Translations under genes and position numbers: made by a program
Assembly (NCBI RefSeq): GCF_016462415.1
Contig: NZ_JAEMTF010000010.1
Location: 1-64,000, forward strand
Reading direction: 5' to 3'
DNA: 64,000 nt
Source: Williamsia sp.
Lineage (GTDB): Bacteria; Actinomycetota; Actinomycetes; Mycobacteriales; Mycobacteriaceae
The notes under the pieces: generated by a model
Seen by the model: only the letters and a program-made list of their open reading frames with translations
Told to the model about the DNA's origin: nothing
Database searches by the model: none
Shown: in pieces, positions 16,539-25,938 of the stretch
Position numbering within the stretch: position 1 is the first letter of the stretch
Layout of the letters: every line of letters begins with the position of its first letter

Positions 16539-18812
16539 ATGGCGACACAGGCGGATTCGCTCGCCGGGGTGGTCGGGGAGAAGACCGCGACGATCCTGGG
16601 CGAGGAGATCGGGGTGCACACCGTCGGTGAGCTGCTCCGGTACTTCCCGATGCGGTACGTACGCCAGGGGCAGCTGTCGTCGACGCGACGTCCGGAGAAC
16701 GGCGAGTGGGTGACCCTGGTCGCGCGGGTGGAGAAGGCCGATCTGCGCCCGATGCGGAACAGGCGTGGGAAGTTGTTGTCGGTCAAGGCGACCGACGGGA
16801 CGGTCTCGTTCGGTGTCACGTTTTTCAACCCGTACGCCATCGCACGCGCCCTGCGACCCGGCGTGCGGTTCATGGTCGCCGGGACGGTGTCGTACTACCG
16901 GGACCAGATGCAGCTGACCCACCCGAACTGGATGGTGCTGCCGGACGAGGGCGCCGACATCGAGACCGTCGGCTCGTCGATGATGCTGTCGATGGCGGGC
17001 GGGGACACCGCGGGTTCGAGCGCCGGTGAACCGGACGCCGGGGGAGCCGACTCGTCGGATCTCGCGGACTTCCACCGACCGTTCCTCCCGGTCTATCCCG
17101 CAACCAAAGCCCTACAGACGTGGGACATCTGGCGCGCGGTCCGCAAGGCCCTCGACGTGGTCGAGCGCATCGACGACCCGCTGTCCGACACCGACCGGGA
17201 CGCACGCGGGCTCATCGGCTCCGACGAGTCACTGCGGGCGATCCACCTGCCCGAGACGGCCGAGGACATCGAGGCGGCGAGCGAGCGTCTGAAGTTCGAC
17301 GAGGCCCTTGCACTGCAACTGAGCCTGGCGCAGCGTCGATTCGCCGATCTGGGACATCGGGGCCCGGCCGCGGTGCACGTCGACGGCGGACTCGAGGACG
17401 CGCTGCTCGGACGGCTCCCGTTCGAACTGACCGACGGCCAGCACACCGTCATCGACGAGATCTGCACCCAGCTCGGCTCGGGCGAGCCGATGAGCAGGTT
17501 GCTGCAGGGCGAGGTGGGCTCGGGCAAGACGCTGGTGGCGCTCATCGCCATGCTGCGGATGATCGACAACGACTACCAGTGCGTCCTGTTGGCGCCCACC
17601 GAGGTGCTCGCGGCACAGCACCACCGAAGCCTGTCGCGGATGCTGGGCGGCCTGGCGCAGGCCGGGGAACTCGGGGCCGAGGAGTCCGCGACGCGCATCG
17701 CCCTGCTGACCGGCTCGATGAAGACCGCCGGCAAACGAGCCGCGCTCCTCGAGGCGGTCACGGGCACCGCAGGCATCGTGATCGGCACGCACGCTCTGCT
17801 CGAGGATCACGTCGATTTCTTCAACCTGGGTCTTATCGTCGTCGACGAGCAGCACCGTTTCGGTGTCGAACAGCGGGACACGCTGCGTTCCCGTGGTCGA
17901 GACGATCTGATCCCGCACATGCTGGTGATGACCGCGACGCCCATCCCGCGGACCATCGCGATGACGGTCTACGGCGACCTGGAGACCTCCACGCTGCGCG
18001 AGCTGCCCGCCGGCCGGCAACCGATCACCACCAACGTCGTGCCCACCCAGCTGGAGAAGTGGGAGAACCGGTTGTGGCAGGTCGTCGATGAGGAGGTCGG
18101 GCTCGGCCGTCAGGTCTACGTGGTGTGTTCGCGCATCGGTGACGACGGCACCGCCGCCGGCGCCAAGTCCGAGGAGCGCGCCGCCGAACAACAGGGACCG
18201 CAGACCACCTCGGTGGTGGAGATGTTCGACCAGATCGTCAGCGGGCCCCTCGGCCGGCACCGGGTGGAGCTGTTGCACGGCCGGATGTCCGGCGACGACA
18301 AGACCGCCACCATGGACGCGTTCACGCGCGGCGAGATCGACATCCTCGTCTCGACGACGGTCATCGAGGTCGGCGTTGACGTCGCCAACGCCAACGCCAT
18401 GGTCATCGTCGACGCCGAACGGTTCGGCGTGAGCCAACTCCACCAGTTGCGCGGTCGGGTCGGCCGTGGCGGGCTGCCGGGTCGGTGCTTCCTGCGCACC
18501 GCGGTGTCACCGACCTCGTCGGCGATGGAACGGTTGCGGGCGGTCGAGGCGTCCAACGACGGATTCGAACTCGCACGGATCGATCTGATCCAACGACGGG
18601 AAGGAGACGTCCTCGGTGCGGTGCAGTCCGGCGTCAACTCCTCGCTGCGTTTCCTCTCCCTGCTCGACGACGCTGAGGTCATCGCCGACGCCCGGGAGTT
18701 GGCGGCCGAGGTCGTCGCCGGCGACCTCACCCTCCTCGACCACCGTCCGATGGCCGATCTGGTCGACGCGGTCCTCGGCCCGGGTCGGATCCGCTACCTG
18801 GAGAAGTCCTGA
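16539..18812 (+). CDS. recG: ATP-dependent DNA helicase RecG
   Basis: 757 residues. RecG reverses stalled forks and branch-migrates Holliday junctions. Wedge/OB domain in the first third, then helicase motifs: Walker A LLQGEVGSGKTLVALIAM, the RecG-type DEQH box VVDEQHRFGVEQR, motif III MTATPIPRTI, and motif VI QLRGRVGRGG. A Gly/Ser/Asp-rich insertion (about 150-170) interrupts the N-terminal third. ATG at 16539; the preceding ORF extension is a shadow of the fakA-like gene. Confidence 0.96.
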   Translation: MATQADSLAGVVGEKTATILGEEIGVHTVGELLRYFPMRYVRQGQLSSTRRPENGEWVTLVARVEKADLRPMRNRRGKLLSVKATDGTVSFGVTFFNPYAIARALRPGVRFMVAGTVSYYRDQMQLTHPNWMVLPDEGADIETVGSSMMLSMAGGDTAGSSAGEPDAGGADSSDLADFHRPFLPVYPATKALQTWDIWRAVRKALDVVERIDDPLSDTDRDARGLIGSDESLRAIHLPETAEDIEAASERLKFDEALALQLSLAQRRFADLGHRGPAAVHVDGGLEDALLGRLPFELTDGQHTVIDEICTQLGSGEPMSRLLQGEVGSGKTLVALIAMLRMIDNDYQCVLLAPTEVLAAQHHRSLSRMLGGLAQAGELGAEESATRIALLTGSMKTAGKRAALLEAVTGTAGIVIGTHALLEDHVDFFNLGLIVVDEQHRFGVEQRDTLRSRGRDDLIPHMLVMTATPIPRTIAMTVYGDLETSTLRELPAGRQPITTNVVPTQLEKWENRLWQVVDEEVGLGRQVYVVCSRIGDDGTAAGAKSEERAAEQQGPQTTSVVEMFDQIVSGPLGRHRVELLHGRMSGDDKTATMDAFTRGEIDILVSTTVIEVGVDVANANAMVIVDAERFGVSQLHQLRGRVGRGGLPGRCFLRTAVSPTSSAMERLRAVEASNDGFELARIDLIQRREGDVLGAVQSGVNSSLRFLSLLDDAEVIADARELAAEVVAGDLTLLDHRPMADLVDAVLGPGRIRYLEKS

Positions 18813-18830
18813 CCCGTCCGGTGTGATCCG

Positions 18831-19529
18831 GTGAGGGCACGTCGAGCGCTGCCGGCCCGGACATGGGCGGCGCTCATCGCGTTCGCAGTCATCTGCGTCC
18901 TCGTCGCGGTACTCGCGCGGACCCCGACCACGCGACCACCGATCGACGTCGACGTGACCGGCGCGGTGGCGGCGCTGGCGCAGGTGCCGGTCCTGCCGCA
19001 GCGCGCGCGTCCCGGGGGGTACGACCGTGCCGCGTTCGGCTCGGCGTGGGCCGACTCGTCCGACGCCCAGGACGCGGGCAACGGGTGCGACACCCGCAAC
19101 GACGTCCTCGACCGCGACCTGCGCGACAAGACCTACGTGGCGGTCGCGTCGTGTCCCCGTGCGGTGCAGACCGGGGAGCTGCGCAGTCCCTACAGCGGCG
19201 AATGGATCGACTTCCGGCGCGGCCGCTCCAGCGGGTCAGCGATCCAGATCGACCACATCGTGCCGCTGGCCTACGCGTGGGACATGGGTGCGTCGCAGTG
19301 GGAGCCGGCCGTGCGGCTGCGGTTCGCCAACGACCCCGCCAACCTCGTCGCCGTGGACGGCCCGTCGAATCAGGACAAGAGCGACAAGCCGCCGTCGGTG
19401 TGGATGCCGCGTCGGGCGGCGTTCGCCTGCCAGTACGCGGTGCAGTTCGTGCGGGTCGTCGCCACGTATCACCTCTCCGTCGACGCGCCGTCGGTACCGG
19501 TGCTGCGCCGGTCGCTGCGGCGGTGCTGA
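18831..19529 (+). CDS. Membrane-anchored/secreted HNH nuclease (DUF1524/GmrSD C-terminal-like)
   Basis: 232 residues. One N-terminal hydrophobic segment (WAALIAFAVICVLVAVLA, about 11-28) acts as signal anchor. The rest carries the HNH pattern of secreted actinobacterial nucleases: CDTRNDVL, SGEWIDFRRG, then IQIDHIVPLAYAWDMGASQW with the catalytic His, and PANLVAVDGPSNQDKSDKPPSVW with the metal-site Asn. Start is a GTG 18 bases after the recG stop, so it rides on the recG transcript. Extracellular DNA degradation is likely; target unknown. Confidence 0.82.
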   Translation: MRARRALPARTWAALIAFAVICVLVAVLARTPTTRPPIDVDVTGAVAALAQVPVLPQRARPGGYDRAAFGSAWADSSDAQDAGNGCDTRNDVLDRDLRDKTYVAVASCPRAVQTGELRSPYSGEWIDFRRGRSSGSAIQIDHIVPLAYAWDMGASQWEPAVRLRFANDPANLVAVDGPSNQDKSDKPPSVWMPRRAAFACQYAVQFVRVVATYHLSVDAPSVPVLRRSLRRC

Positions 19530-19591
19530 TCTGTACGGCACACCCGTGCTGCCCTGCGACGGCGCGATGCGGGTCCACGCGGGTGCGGCGT

Positions 19592-19597
19592 TAGTCT
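19592..19597 (+). promoter_or_regulatory. -10 box of leaderless proA promoter
   Basis: TAGTCT, then 6 bases (ggtccg), then the ATG at 19604. Confidence 0.65.
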
Positions 19598-19603
19598 GGT
19601 CCG

Positions 19604-20908
19604 ATGAGCGCAACCACCGCAGACACAGCGGTCGCGGATCGGGTGGACGCCGACGCGTCGGATCCCGGCACATCGATCGAGGTGCAGGTCACCGACGCCG
19701 CGCAGGCCGCGCGCCGGGCATCGCGAATCCTGGCCCGACAGACCACGGCAACCAAGAACGCCGTACTGCTCGCCGCCGCCGACGCGCTGGTCGCCCAGGC
19801 CGCCCCGATCCTCGCGGCCAACGACCGCGACATCGACCGCGCCCGGGCCGCGGGCATCGGTGAGAGCCTGCTCGACCGGCTGCGGCTGACCGCCGACCGT
19901 GTCGGCCAGATCGCCGACGGGCTGCGCCAGGTCGCGACCCTGCCCGATCCGATCGGCGACATCGTGTCCGGCAAGACGCTGCCCAACGGGCTGCACCTGC
20001 GTCAGGTCCGCGTCCCCCTCGGCGTCGTCGGCATGGTCTACGAGGCCCGCCCCAACGTGACCGTCGACGCGTTCGGCATCGCGTGCAAGTCCGGCAACGC
20101 CGTGCTGCTGCGCGGGTCGTCGTCGGCCGCGGAGTCCAACGCCGCGCTCGTCGCGGTGCTCCGCGACGTCCTCGTCGACCACGGCCTGCCCGCCGACCTC
20201 GTCACGTTGCTGCCCAGCGCCGACCGGTCGAGCGTCACCGCGCTGATCCGGGCGCGCGGCCTCGTCGACGTCGTGATCCCCCGCGGGGGCGCCGGACTCA
20301 TCGCATCGGTGGTCCGGGATGCGACCGTGCCGACCATCGAGACCGGCACCGGCAACTGCCACATCTACGTCTCCGCCACGGCCGATCTCGACATCGCCAC
20401 CGACGTCGTCGTCAACTCCAAGACCCGCCGACCGAGCGTCTGCAACACCGTGGAGACCGTCCTGATCGACACCGCCGTCGCCGACGTCGCCCTGCCGCGA
20501 CTGGTCTCGGCGCTCCAGGCCCACGGCGTGGTGATCCACGGCGATGAGCCGGGGATGGAGCCGGCGACCGAATCCGACTGGGCTGATGAGTATCTCAGCC
20601 TGGACATCGCGGTCAAGATCGTCGACGGCATCGACGCCGCCATCGACCACATCGACACGTGGGGTACCGGGCACACCGAGGCCGTGATCACCGAGGACCT
20701 CGCACTCGCAACGGAGTTCACCGACCGCGTGGACGCCGCCGCGGTGATGGTCAACGCCTCCACCGCGTTCACCGACGGCGAGCAGTTCGGGTTCGGTGCC
20801 GAGATCGGCATCTCCACCCAGAAGCTGCACGCCCGGGGGCCGATGGGCCTGCCCGAGCTCACCTCCACGAAGTGGATCGTGTGGGGCCGGGGGCAGACGC
20901 GCGCATGA
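19604..20908 (+). CDS. proA: Glutamate-5-semialdehyde dehydrogenase (gamma-glutamyl phosphate reductase)
   Basis: 434 residues. NADPH-dependent reduction of gamma-glutamyl phosphate, second step of proline synthesis. The catalytic cysteine is in [16 protein letters not shown], the cofactor region in [16 protein letters not shown] and [14 protein letters not shown], and [22 protein letters not shown] closes the protein. The N-terminal about 20 residues are a variable Ala/Asp-rich extension. It overlaps the MoxR ATPase start by ATGA. proB is not in the window. Confidence 0.96.
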   Translation: MSATTADTAVADRVDADASDPGTSIEVQVTDAAQAARRASRILARQTTATKNAVLLAAADALVAQAAPILAANDRDIDRARAAGIGESLLDRLRLTADRVGQIADGLRQVATLPDPIGDIVSGKTLPNGLHLRQVRVPLGVVGMVYEARPNVTVDAFGIACKSGNAVLLRGSSSAAESNAALVAVLRDVLVDHGLPADLVTLLPSADRSSVTALIRARGLVDVVIPRGGAGLIASVVRDATVPTIETGTGNCHIYVSATADLDIATDVVVNSKTRRPSVCNTVETVLIDTAVADVALPRLVSALQAHGVVIHGDEPGMEPATESDWADEYLSLDIAVKIVDGIDAAIDHIDTWGTGHTEAVITEDLALATEFTDRVDAAAVMVNASTAFTDGEQFGFGAEIGISTQKLHARGPMGLPELTSTKWIVWGRGQTRA

Positions 20909-21834
20909 CCTCGACACCGATCGACAACACCGGCATCGCACTCGGCGGCCCCAGCGTGGAACCGGTGTTCACCGACACCACGAACGTGGTGGACCGACTG
21001 GCCGAGACCGGGTATCTGGCCGACGTCGCCACCGCCACCGCGGTCTTCCTCGCCGACCGACTCGGCAAACCCCTCCTGGTCGAGGGGCCCGCGGGTGTCG
21101 GCAAGACCGAACTGGCGCGGGCGATCTCGCAGACCGCGGGCGCCGAACTCGTGCGGCTGCAGTGCTACGAGGGCATCGACGAGGCGCGGGCGCTCTACGA
21201 GTGGAACCACGCCAAGCAGATCCTGCACATCCAGTCGACCGGACAGCGCGGCTGGGACGAGACCAAGGCCGACATCTTCTCCGAGGAGTTCCTGCTCCCA
21301 CGTCCGCTGCTGCGGGCCATCTCGCGCACCGAGCCGACCGTGCTGCTCATCGACGAGGTCGACAAGGCCGACGTCGACGTCGAGGGGCTGCTGCTCGAGG
21401 TGCTCAGCGACTTCGCCGTCACCATCCCCGAGATGGGTACCGTCACCGCGGTGCGCCGGCCCATCGTGCTGCTGACGTCGAATGCGACCCGCGAACTCTC
21501 CGAGGCGCTCAAACGTCGCTGCCTGTACCTCTACATCGACTTCCCCGACGCGGCCCGCGAACACGACATCCTCTCGTCGCGGGTGCCGGGGCTCTCCGAT
21601 TCACTCGCTCGCGAGATGGTGCGCATCATCGGCGTGTTGCGGAGCCTGGACCTGCGCAAGAAGCCGTCGGTCGCCGAGACCATCGACTGGGGCAACACCC
21701 TGCTGGCGTTGGGGATCGGCGAGAAACCCGGACGCGGCCTCGACGACGCCCTGATCAAGCGGACCCTCGGCGTCGTCCTCAAGCACCGACCCGATCTGGC
21801 GACGGCGGCCGCGGAGCTGAAGCTGGACCGATGA
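20905..21834 (+). CDS. MoxR-family AAA+ ATPase
   Basis: 309 residues, AAA+ core with Walker [18 protein letters not shown] (about residue 55-70), Walker [14 protein letters not shown] and sensor I region [15 protein letters not shown]. MoxR ATPases work with a VWA-domain partner as maturation chaperones, and the next gene is such a partner. The ATG is shared with the proA stop (ATGA) and the end is shared with the VWA start in the same way, so the three genes are translationally coupled. Confidence 0.92.
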   Translation: MTSTPIDNTGIALGGPSVEPVFTDTTNVVDRLAETGYLADVATATAVFLADRLGKPLLVEGPAGVGKTELARAISQTAGAELVRLQCYEGIDEARALYEWNHAKQILHIQSTGQRGWDETKADIFSEEFLLPRPLLRAISRTEPTVLLIDEVDKADVDVEGLLLEVLSDFAVTIPEMGTVTAVRRPIVLLTSNATRELSEALKRRCLYLYIDFPDAAREHDILSSRVPGLSDSLAREMVRIIGVLRSLDLRKKPSVAETIDWGNTLLALGIGEKPGRGLDDALIKRTLGVVLKHRPDLATAAAELKLDR

Positions 21835-23255
21835 CCTCCCCGCTGCGCTCGTCGACGGTCGCGCCCGACCATCTCGTGGACCACCTCACGGGTTTCGTCG
21901 ACGACCTGCGGGATCGCGGGATCGTGGTCGGTCCGGCCTCTCTGATCGACGCCGCGTCGGCGACCGAGGTGCTGAACTTGCTCGACCGGAACAGCTTTCG
22001 CGAGGGACTGGCCTGCACACTGGTCACCGACCACGGGCACCGGGCGGTGTTCGACGCCGTGTTCGACCTGTGGTTCCCGGTCGGTTCCGGTATGCGGACG
22101 ACCACCCAGGAGTTGCCCACCGATGCCGACGGGGCCGTCGACATCGACGCCGTCCGCGAGATGGTCGCGGAGATGCTGGCCGATCCGGACGCGGAGAACG
22201 ACGGTCGGCTGGCCGAACTGATCTCGCTGATCGTCGACCAGATCGGCGGATACCGCTCCACCCGTGGCGACGCGTTCTCGACCTACCAGGCGATGTCCAC
22301 GATCCGGCCGCAGACATTGATCGCGAAGATCGCCGCGGCGATGGCGGCGGCGAGTTCGACCGATCAGGACGGTGCCGAGCCGCGCTATCGCCGCTCGGCC
22401 GCCGATCGCGTCACGAGGTTCGGGTCGATGATCTCCGAGGAGACCCGCAGGCGCATGGTCGATCGCGCCGGTCGTGACCGAGTGGGGGAGTACGCGGTCC
22501 CGACGCTGCCGGAGAACATCAACTTCCTCTCCGCCGGACGCGCGGAGATGATCGAGATGCGACGCACGATCGACCCGCTCGCTCGGCTGCTCGCGGCCAA
22601 GCTCGAGGTGCGGCGGCGGCGGGCCCGACGCGGCGTCGTCGACATCCGCAAGACCCTGCGGGCGTCGATGTCGACCGGCGGCGTCCCCATCGATCTCACC
22701 TACGCCCGTCCCCGCCCGGGTCGGCCCGAACTGGTGATCCTGTGCGACGTCTCCGGGTCGGTGTCCGGGTTCTCGCAGTTCACGCTGCAGCTGGTCTACG
22801 CACTGCGCCAACACTTCTCGGCCGTGCGGGTGTTCGCGTTCGTCGACACCGTCGACGAGGTGACCGAGTACTTCAGCCGGCGACCCGACGACATCGACAT
22901 CGGGTCGTCGGTGGCGCAGATCCTGAGCTCGGCACGTCTGATCACCCGCGACGGCCACTCCGATTACGGCCACGCCCTGGCGGGGTTCGTCGACTCCTAC
23001 ATCGACTCGCTGACCCACCGCGGCGCGCTGCTGGTGCTCGGCGACGGCCGCAACAACTATCACGATCCGAGCTTCGGTGCGCTGCGCGAACTGGTGACCC
23101 GCGCCCGCCACGCCTACTGGCTGAACCCGGAGGCGCAGAGCATCTGGAACTCGGGGGATTCGGTGGCGTCGGACTACGCGACGATCATCGAGATGCACGA
23201 GTGCCGCAACGCGGCGCAGTTGGCGCGGGTCGTCGCCGAATTGCTGCCGGTCTAG
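21831..23255 (+). CDS. VWA-domain protein of the CoxE-like family
   Basis: 474 residues. The C-terminal half holds a von Willebrand A domain with the MIDAS motif DVSGSVSG (about residue 305) and a later Asp/Thr region; the N-terminal half is helical and Arg-rich near the junction (EVRRRRARRGVVDIRKTLR). This is the CoxE-like (PF05762) partner of MoxR ATPases, often linked to cofactor insertion into metalloenzymes such as CO dehydrogenase, but no cox structural gene is present. ATG at 21831 overlaps the MoxR stop. Confidence 0.88.
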   Translation: MTSPLRSSTVAPDHLVDHLTGFVDDLRDRGIVVGPASLIDAASATEVLNLLDRNSFREGLACTLVTDHGHRAVFDAVFDLWFPVGSGMRTTTQELPTDADGAVDIDAVREMVAEMLADPDAENDGRLAELISLIVDQIGGYRSTRGDAFSTYQAMSTIRPQTLIAKIAAAMAAASSTDQDGAEPRYRRSAADRVTRFGSMISEETRRRMVDRAGRDRVGEYAVPTLPENINFLSAGRAEMIEMRRTIDPLARLLAAKLEVRRRRARRGVVDIRKTLRASMSTGGVPIDLTYARPRPGRPELVILCDVSGSVSGFSQFTLQLVYALRQHFSAVRVFAFVDTVDEVTEYFSRRPDDIDIGSSVAQILSSARLITRDGHSDYGHALAGFVDSYIDSLTHRGALLVLGDGRNNYHDPSFGALRELVTRARHAYWLNPEAQSIWNSGDSVASDYATIIEMHECRNAAQLARVVAELLPV

Positions 23256-23298
23256 CGTCGGCGTCCGCAGCAGATGTCGATACCCGCAGGTGGCCCCG

Positions 23299-23304
23299 TA
23301 GACT
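23299..23304 (+). promoter_or_regulatory. -10 box upstream of nadD
   Basis: TAGACT lies 8 bases before the ATG at 23313, so the mRNA should be leaderless or carry a 1-2 base leader. Confidence 0.5.
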
Positions 23305-23312
23305 CCTCAGAC

Positions 23313-24071
23313 ATGCCCGACACCGGATCGCCCGACGTGAGCGGCCGACCCGCCCGGCGCAGGCGGATAGGCGTGATGGGCGGCACCTTCGACCCCATCC
23401 ACAACGGCCACCTCGTCGCGGCCAACGAGGTCGCCGACCGGTTCGATCTCGACGAGGTCGTGTTCGTGCCGACGGGGCGTCCCTGGCAGAAACTCGTCGA
23501 CGACGGCGCCCGCACCCCCGCGGTGAGCCCGGCCGAGGACCGCTACCTGATGACGGTCATCGCGACCGCGGCCAACCCCCGCTTCTCGGTGAGCCGCGTC
23601 GACATCGAACGGCAGGGTGACACCTACACGGTCGACACCCTGCGCGACCTGCACCGGCTGCACCCCGACGCCGATCAGTACTTCATCACCGGCGCCGACG
23701 CGCTGAGTTCGATCCTGACCTGGCAGAACTGGGAGGAGCTGTTCGGCCTCGCCCGCTTCGTGGGCGTGAGCCGACCCGGGTACGACCTCGACGCCGGCCA
23801 CCTGGGCGCCCACCTGGCGACCCTGCCGCCCGACGCCCTGCACCTCATCGAGGTTCCGGCACTGGCGATCTCGTCGACGGACTGCCGTACTCGCGCAGGC
23901 GAGGGCCGTCCGGTCTGGTACCTCGTGCCGGACGGCGTGGTGCAGTACATCAACAAACGCAGGCTCTATCGGACACCCCAACCGGAATCTCCCGGGGTCT
24001 CGGGTCCGTCCGCGCGTCCCGAGCCCCTCTCCGGGGCGCAGGACCATCTCTCATCGAAAGGACCACAGTGA
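23313..24071 (+). CDS. nadD: Nicotinate-nucleotide adenylyltransferase
   Basis: 252 residues. Adenylates nicotinate mononucleotide in NAD synthesis. [21 protein letters not shown] and the C-terminal ISSTDCRTR (family ISST.IR) motifs are intact. About 30 residues of Pro/Ser-rich tail follow the usual end at [11 protein letters not shown]. Start is the ATG of MPDTGS; the ORF-track start precedes the promoter. Its stop overlaps the rsfS GTG. Confidence 0.95.
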   Translation: MPDTGSPDVSGRPARRRRIGVMGGTFDPIHNGHLVAANEVADRFDLDEVVFVPTGRPWQKLVDDGARTPAVSPAEDRYLMTVIATAANPRFSVSRVDIERQGDTYTVDTLRDLHRLHPDADQYFITGADALSSILTWQNWEELFGLARFVGVSRPGYDLDAGHLGAHLATLPPDALHLIEVPALAISSTDCRTRAGEGRPVWYLVPDGVVQYINKRRLYRTPQPESPGVSGPSARPEPLSGAQDHLSSKGPQ

Positions 24072-24427
24072 CAGCCACATCCGAGGCACTCGCCATGGCC
24101 AAGGTGGCCGCACAGGCGGCCTCCGACAAGCTGGCCGACGACGTCGTCGTGATCGACGTCTCCGAACAACTGGTCATCACCGACCTGTTCGTCATCGCCT
24201 CGGCGGGCAACGAACGTCAGGTCGGCGCCATCGTCGACGCCGTCGAGGAGAAGCTCCGCGAGGTCGGACGCAAACCTCTGCGGCGCGAGGGAACTCGCGA
24301 GGGACGGTGGACACTGCTGGACTACTCCGACATCGTCGTGCACATCCAGCACTCCGACGAGCGTGACTTCTATGCCCTGGAACGACTCTGGAAGGACTGC
24401 CCGGTCGTCGATGTCGAGCTGACCTGA
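24068..24427 (+). CDS. rsfS: Ribosomal silencing factor RsfS
   Basis: 119 residues. RsfS binds L14 and blocks 30S-50S joining in starvation. Family blocks: [29 protein letters not shown] and [31 protein letters not shown] start overlapping the nadD stop; its stop overlaps the gpgP ATG. The nadD-rsfS-gpgP-octT order matches M. tuberculosis Rv2421c-Rv2418c. Confidence 0.95.
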   Translation: MTATSEALAMAKVAAQAASDKLADDVVVIDVSEQLVITDLFVIASAGNERQVGAIVDAVEEKLREVGRKPLRREGTREGRWTLLDYSDIVVHIQHSDERDFYALERLWKDCPVVDVELT

Positions 24428-25128
24428 TGGGTGGTCCCGACACCCACGACAGCAGTGTCGAGCGGATGACCCCGGTCGTCCGGCGTCTCATCCTCCTGCG
24501 CCACGGCCAGACCGAGTACAACGCGGCGAGCCGGATGCAGGGTCAACTCGACACCGAGTTGTCGGCGCTCGGGGTGGCGCAGGCCGCCACGGCCGGCGCG
24601 GTTCTCGCACGGCGTGCGCCGCGGCTGATCATCTCGTCGGATCTGACCCGCGCCCGCGACACCGCGATCGCCCTGGCCGACCGGTGCGGTCTGACGGTCA
24701 CGACCGACACCCGCCTGCGGGAGACCCACCTCGGCGACTGGCAGGGGATGACCCACCTGGAGGTCGACGAGGCCATGCCGGGGGCGCGGGGACAGTGGCG
24801 CGACGACGCCCACTGGCGTCCGCCGAACGGCGAGAGTCGCGTCGACGTCGCCGCCCGCACCGTCCCGCTGGTCGCCGAACTCGTCGAGCGGCTGCCGGAC
24901 TGGGGTCGGGGACCCGACGCCGACAACCCCGTCGTCCTCGTCGCCCACGGTGGTGCGATCGCCGCGCTCACCGCGGGACTGTTGGATCTGCCCGTGCGCA
25001 ACTGGCCGGTCTTCGGGGGACTGGCCAACACCAGCTGGGTCCAGCTGAGCGGACACGGCGACACCCCGGTGTGGCGCCTGGACGTGTGGAACGCCTCGGC
25101 CGAGGTCGCCGACGCGGGGGTGCAGTGA
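24427..25128 (+). CDS. gpgP: Glucosyl-3-phosphoglycerate phosphatase
   Basis: 233 residues, histidine phosphatase superfamily with the RHG motif LILLRHGQTEYNAASRMQG, the second Arg/His region SSDLTRARDTA and the proton-donor RETHLGDWQG, plus LVAHGGAIAAL. Synteny with Rv2419c indicates GpgP, which dephosphorylates glucosyl-3-phosphoglycerate in methylglucose lipopolysaccharide synthesis. Other phosphoglycerate-mutase-like activities cannot be excluded from sequence alone. Overlaps both neighbours by 1-4 bases. Confidence 0.88.
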   Translation: MGGPDTHDSSVERMTPVVRRLILLRHGQTEYNAASRMQGQLDTELSALGVAQAATAGAVLARRAPRLIISSDLTRARDTAIALADRCGLTVTTDTRLRETHLGDWQGMTHLEVDEAMPGARGQWRDDAHWRPPNGESRVDVAARTVPLVAELVERLPDWGRGPDADNPVVLVAHGGAIAALTAGLLDLPVRNWPVFGGLANTSWVQLSGHGDTPVWRLDVWNASAEVADAGVQ

Positions 25129-25934
25129 CCGACTCGCGGCCCGGTTCGATCCTGGTGCTGTCGGATTCGCTCGCCTACTACGGTCCCGAGGGCGGACTGC
25201 CCGCCGACGACGAGCGCATCTGGCCCAACATCGCCGCCGAGGCGGTGGGCGAGCGGGCCGAACTGTTCGGGCGCATCGGGTGGACGACGCGCGACGTCTG
25301 GTGGGCCCTGACCCAGGATCCGCGGATCTGGGCGGCGGTCCCGCACGCCCGCGTCGTGGTGCTGGCCATCGGCGGCATGGACACGCTGCCCTCCCCGTTG
25401 CCCACCGCGCTGCGTGAACAGATCCGCTACCTGCGACCGGCGCCGCTGCGCCAGGCCGTGCGCACCGCCTACCAGTGGGTGCAACCGCGGTTGTCGCCGC
25501 TCGGGTGGCCGGTCGCGTTGCCGCCGGCGGTGACGGTGGACTACCTCGAGAAGATCCGCGGCGCGCTGGCGATGGTGCGACCCGATCTGCCGGTGATCCT
25601 GTGCCTGTCACCGACGCACCGCAGTCCCTACTACGGGCACGTGCACACCGGGCGCGCCCCGGCGACCGCGGCCGCCCGCCGCTGGGCCGCCGAGCACGAT
25701 GTCCCGACCGTCGATTTCTACCCGCCGACCGCGGCGCACTTCGCCGACTTCGACAGCGGTGCACCCGCCGAGCAGTCCATCGCCGCTGATCACAACCCCG
25801 ATGGCATCCACTGGGGCTTCGGGTGCCACCGCGATGTCGCCGAGGTGACGATCGCCGGTCTGCGCTCGGTCCTCGGGATCGGCGCCGGCGTCTCGACCAC
25901 CGGTGCCGTTCGCGGCGACGACCCCCTACGCTGA
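25125..25934 (+). CDS. octT: Diglucosylglycerate octanoyltransferase (SGNH-like)
   Basis: 269 residues. The opening LVLSDSLAYYGPEGG contains the nucleophile-serine block of a GDSL/SGNH fold, VVLAIGGMDTLPS resembles block III, and the C-terminal HNPDGIHWGFGCHRD supplies the Asp-His pair. Position directly after gpgP matches Rv2418c (OctT), which acylates diglucosylglycerate early in methylglucose lipopolysaccharide assembly. GTG start in a GTGA overlap with gpgP. The function rests mainly on synteny. Confidence 0.84.
   Translation: MTDSRPGSILVLSDSLAYYGPEGGLPADDERIWPNIAAEAVGERAELFGRIGWTTRDVWWALTQDPRIWAAVPHARVVVLAIGGMDTLPSPLPTALREQIRYLRPAPLRQAVRTAYQWVQPRLSPLGWPVALPPAVTVDYLEKIRGALAMVRPDLPVILCLSPTHRSPYYGHVHTGRAPATAAARRWAAEHDVPTVDFYPPTAAHFADFDSGAPAEQSIAADHNPDGIHWGFGCHRDVAEVTIAGLRSVLGIGAGVSTTGAVRGDDPLR
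25927..25932 (+). promoter_or_regulatory. -10 box of leaderless degV promoter (inside octT 3' end)
   Basis: TACGCT, then 6 bases (gatcgc), then the GTG at 25939. The box overlaps the last codons of octT. Confidence 0.6.
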
Positions 25935-25938
25935 TCGC

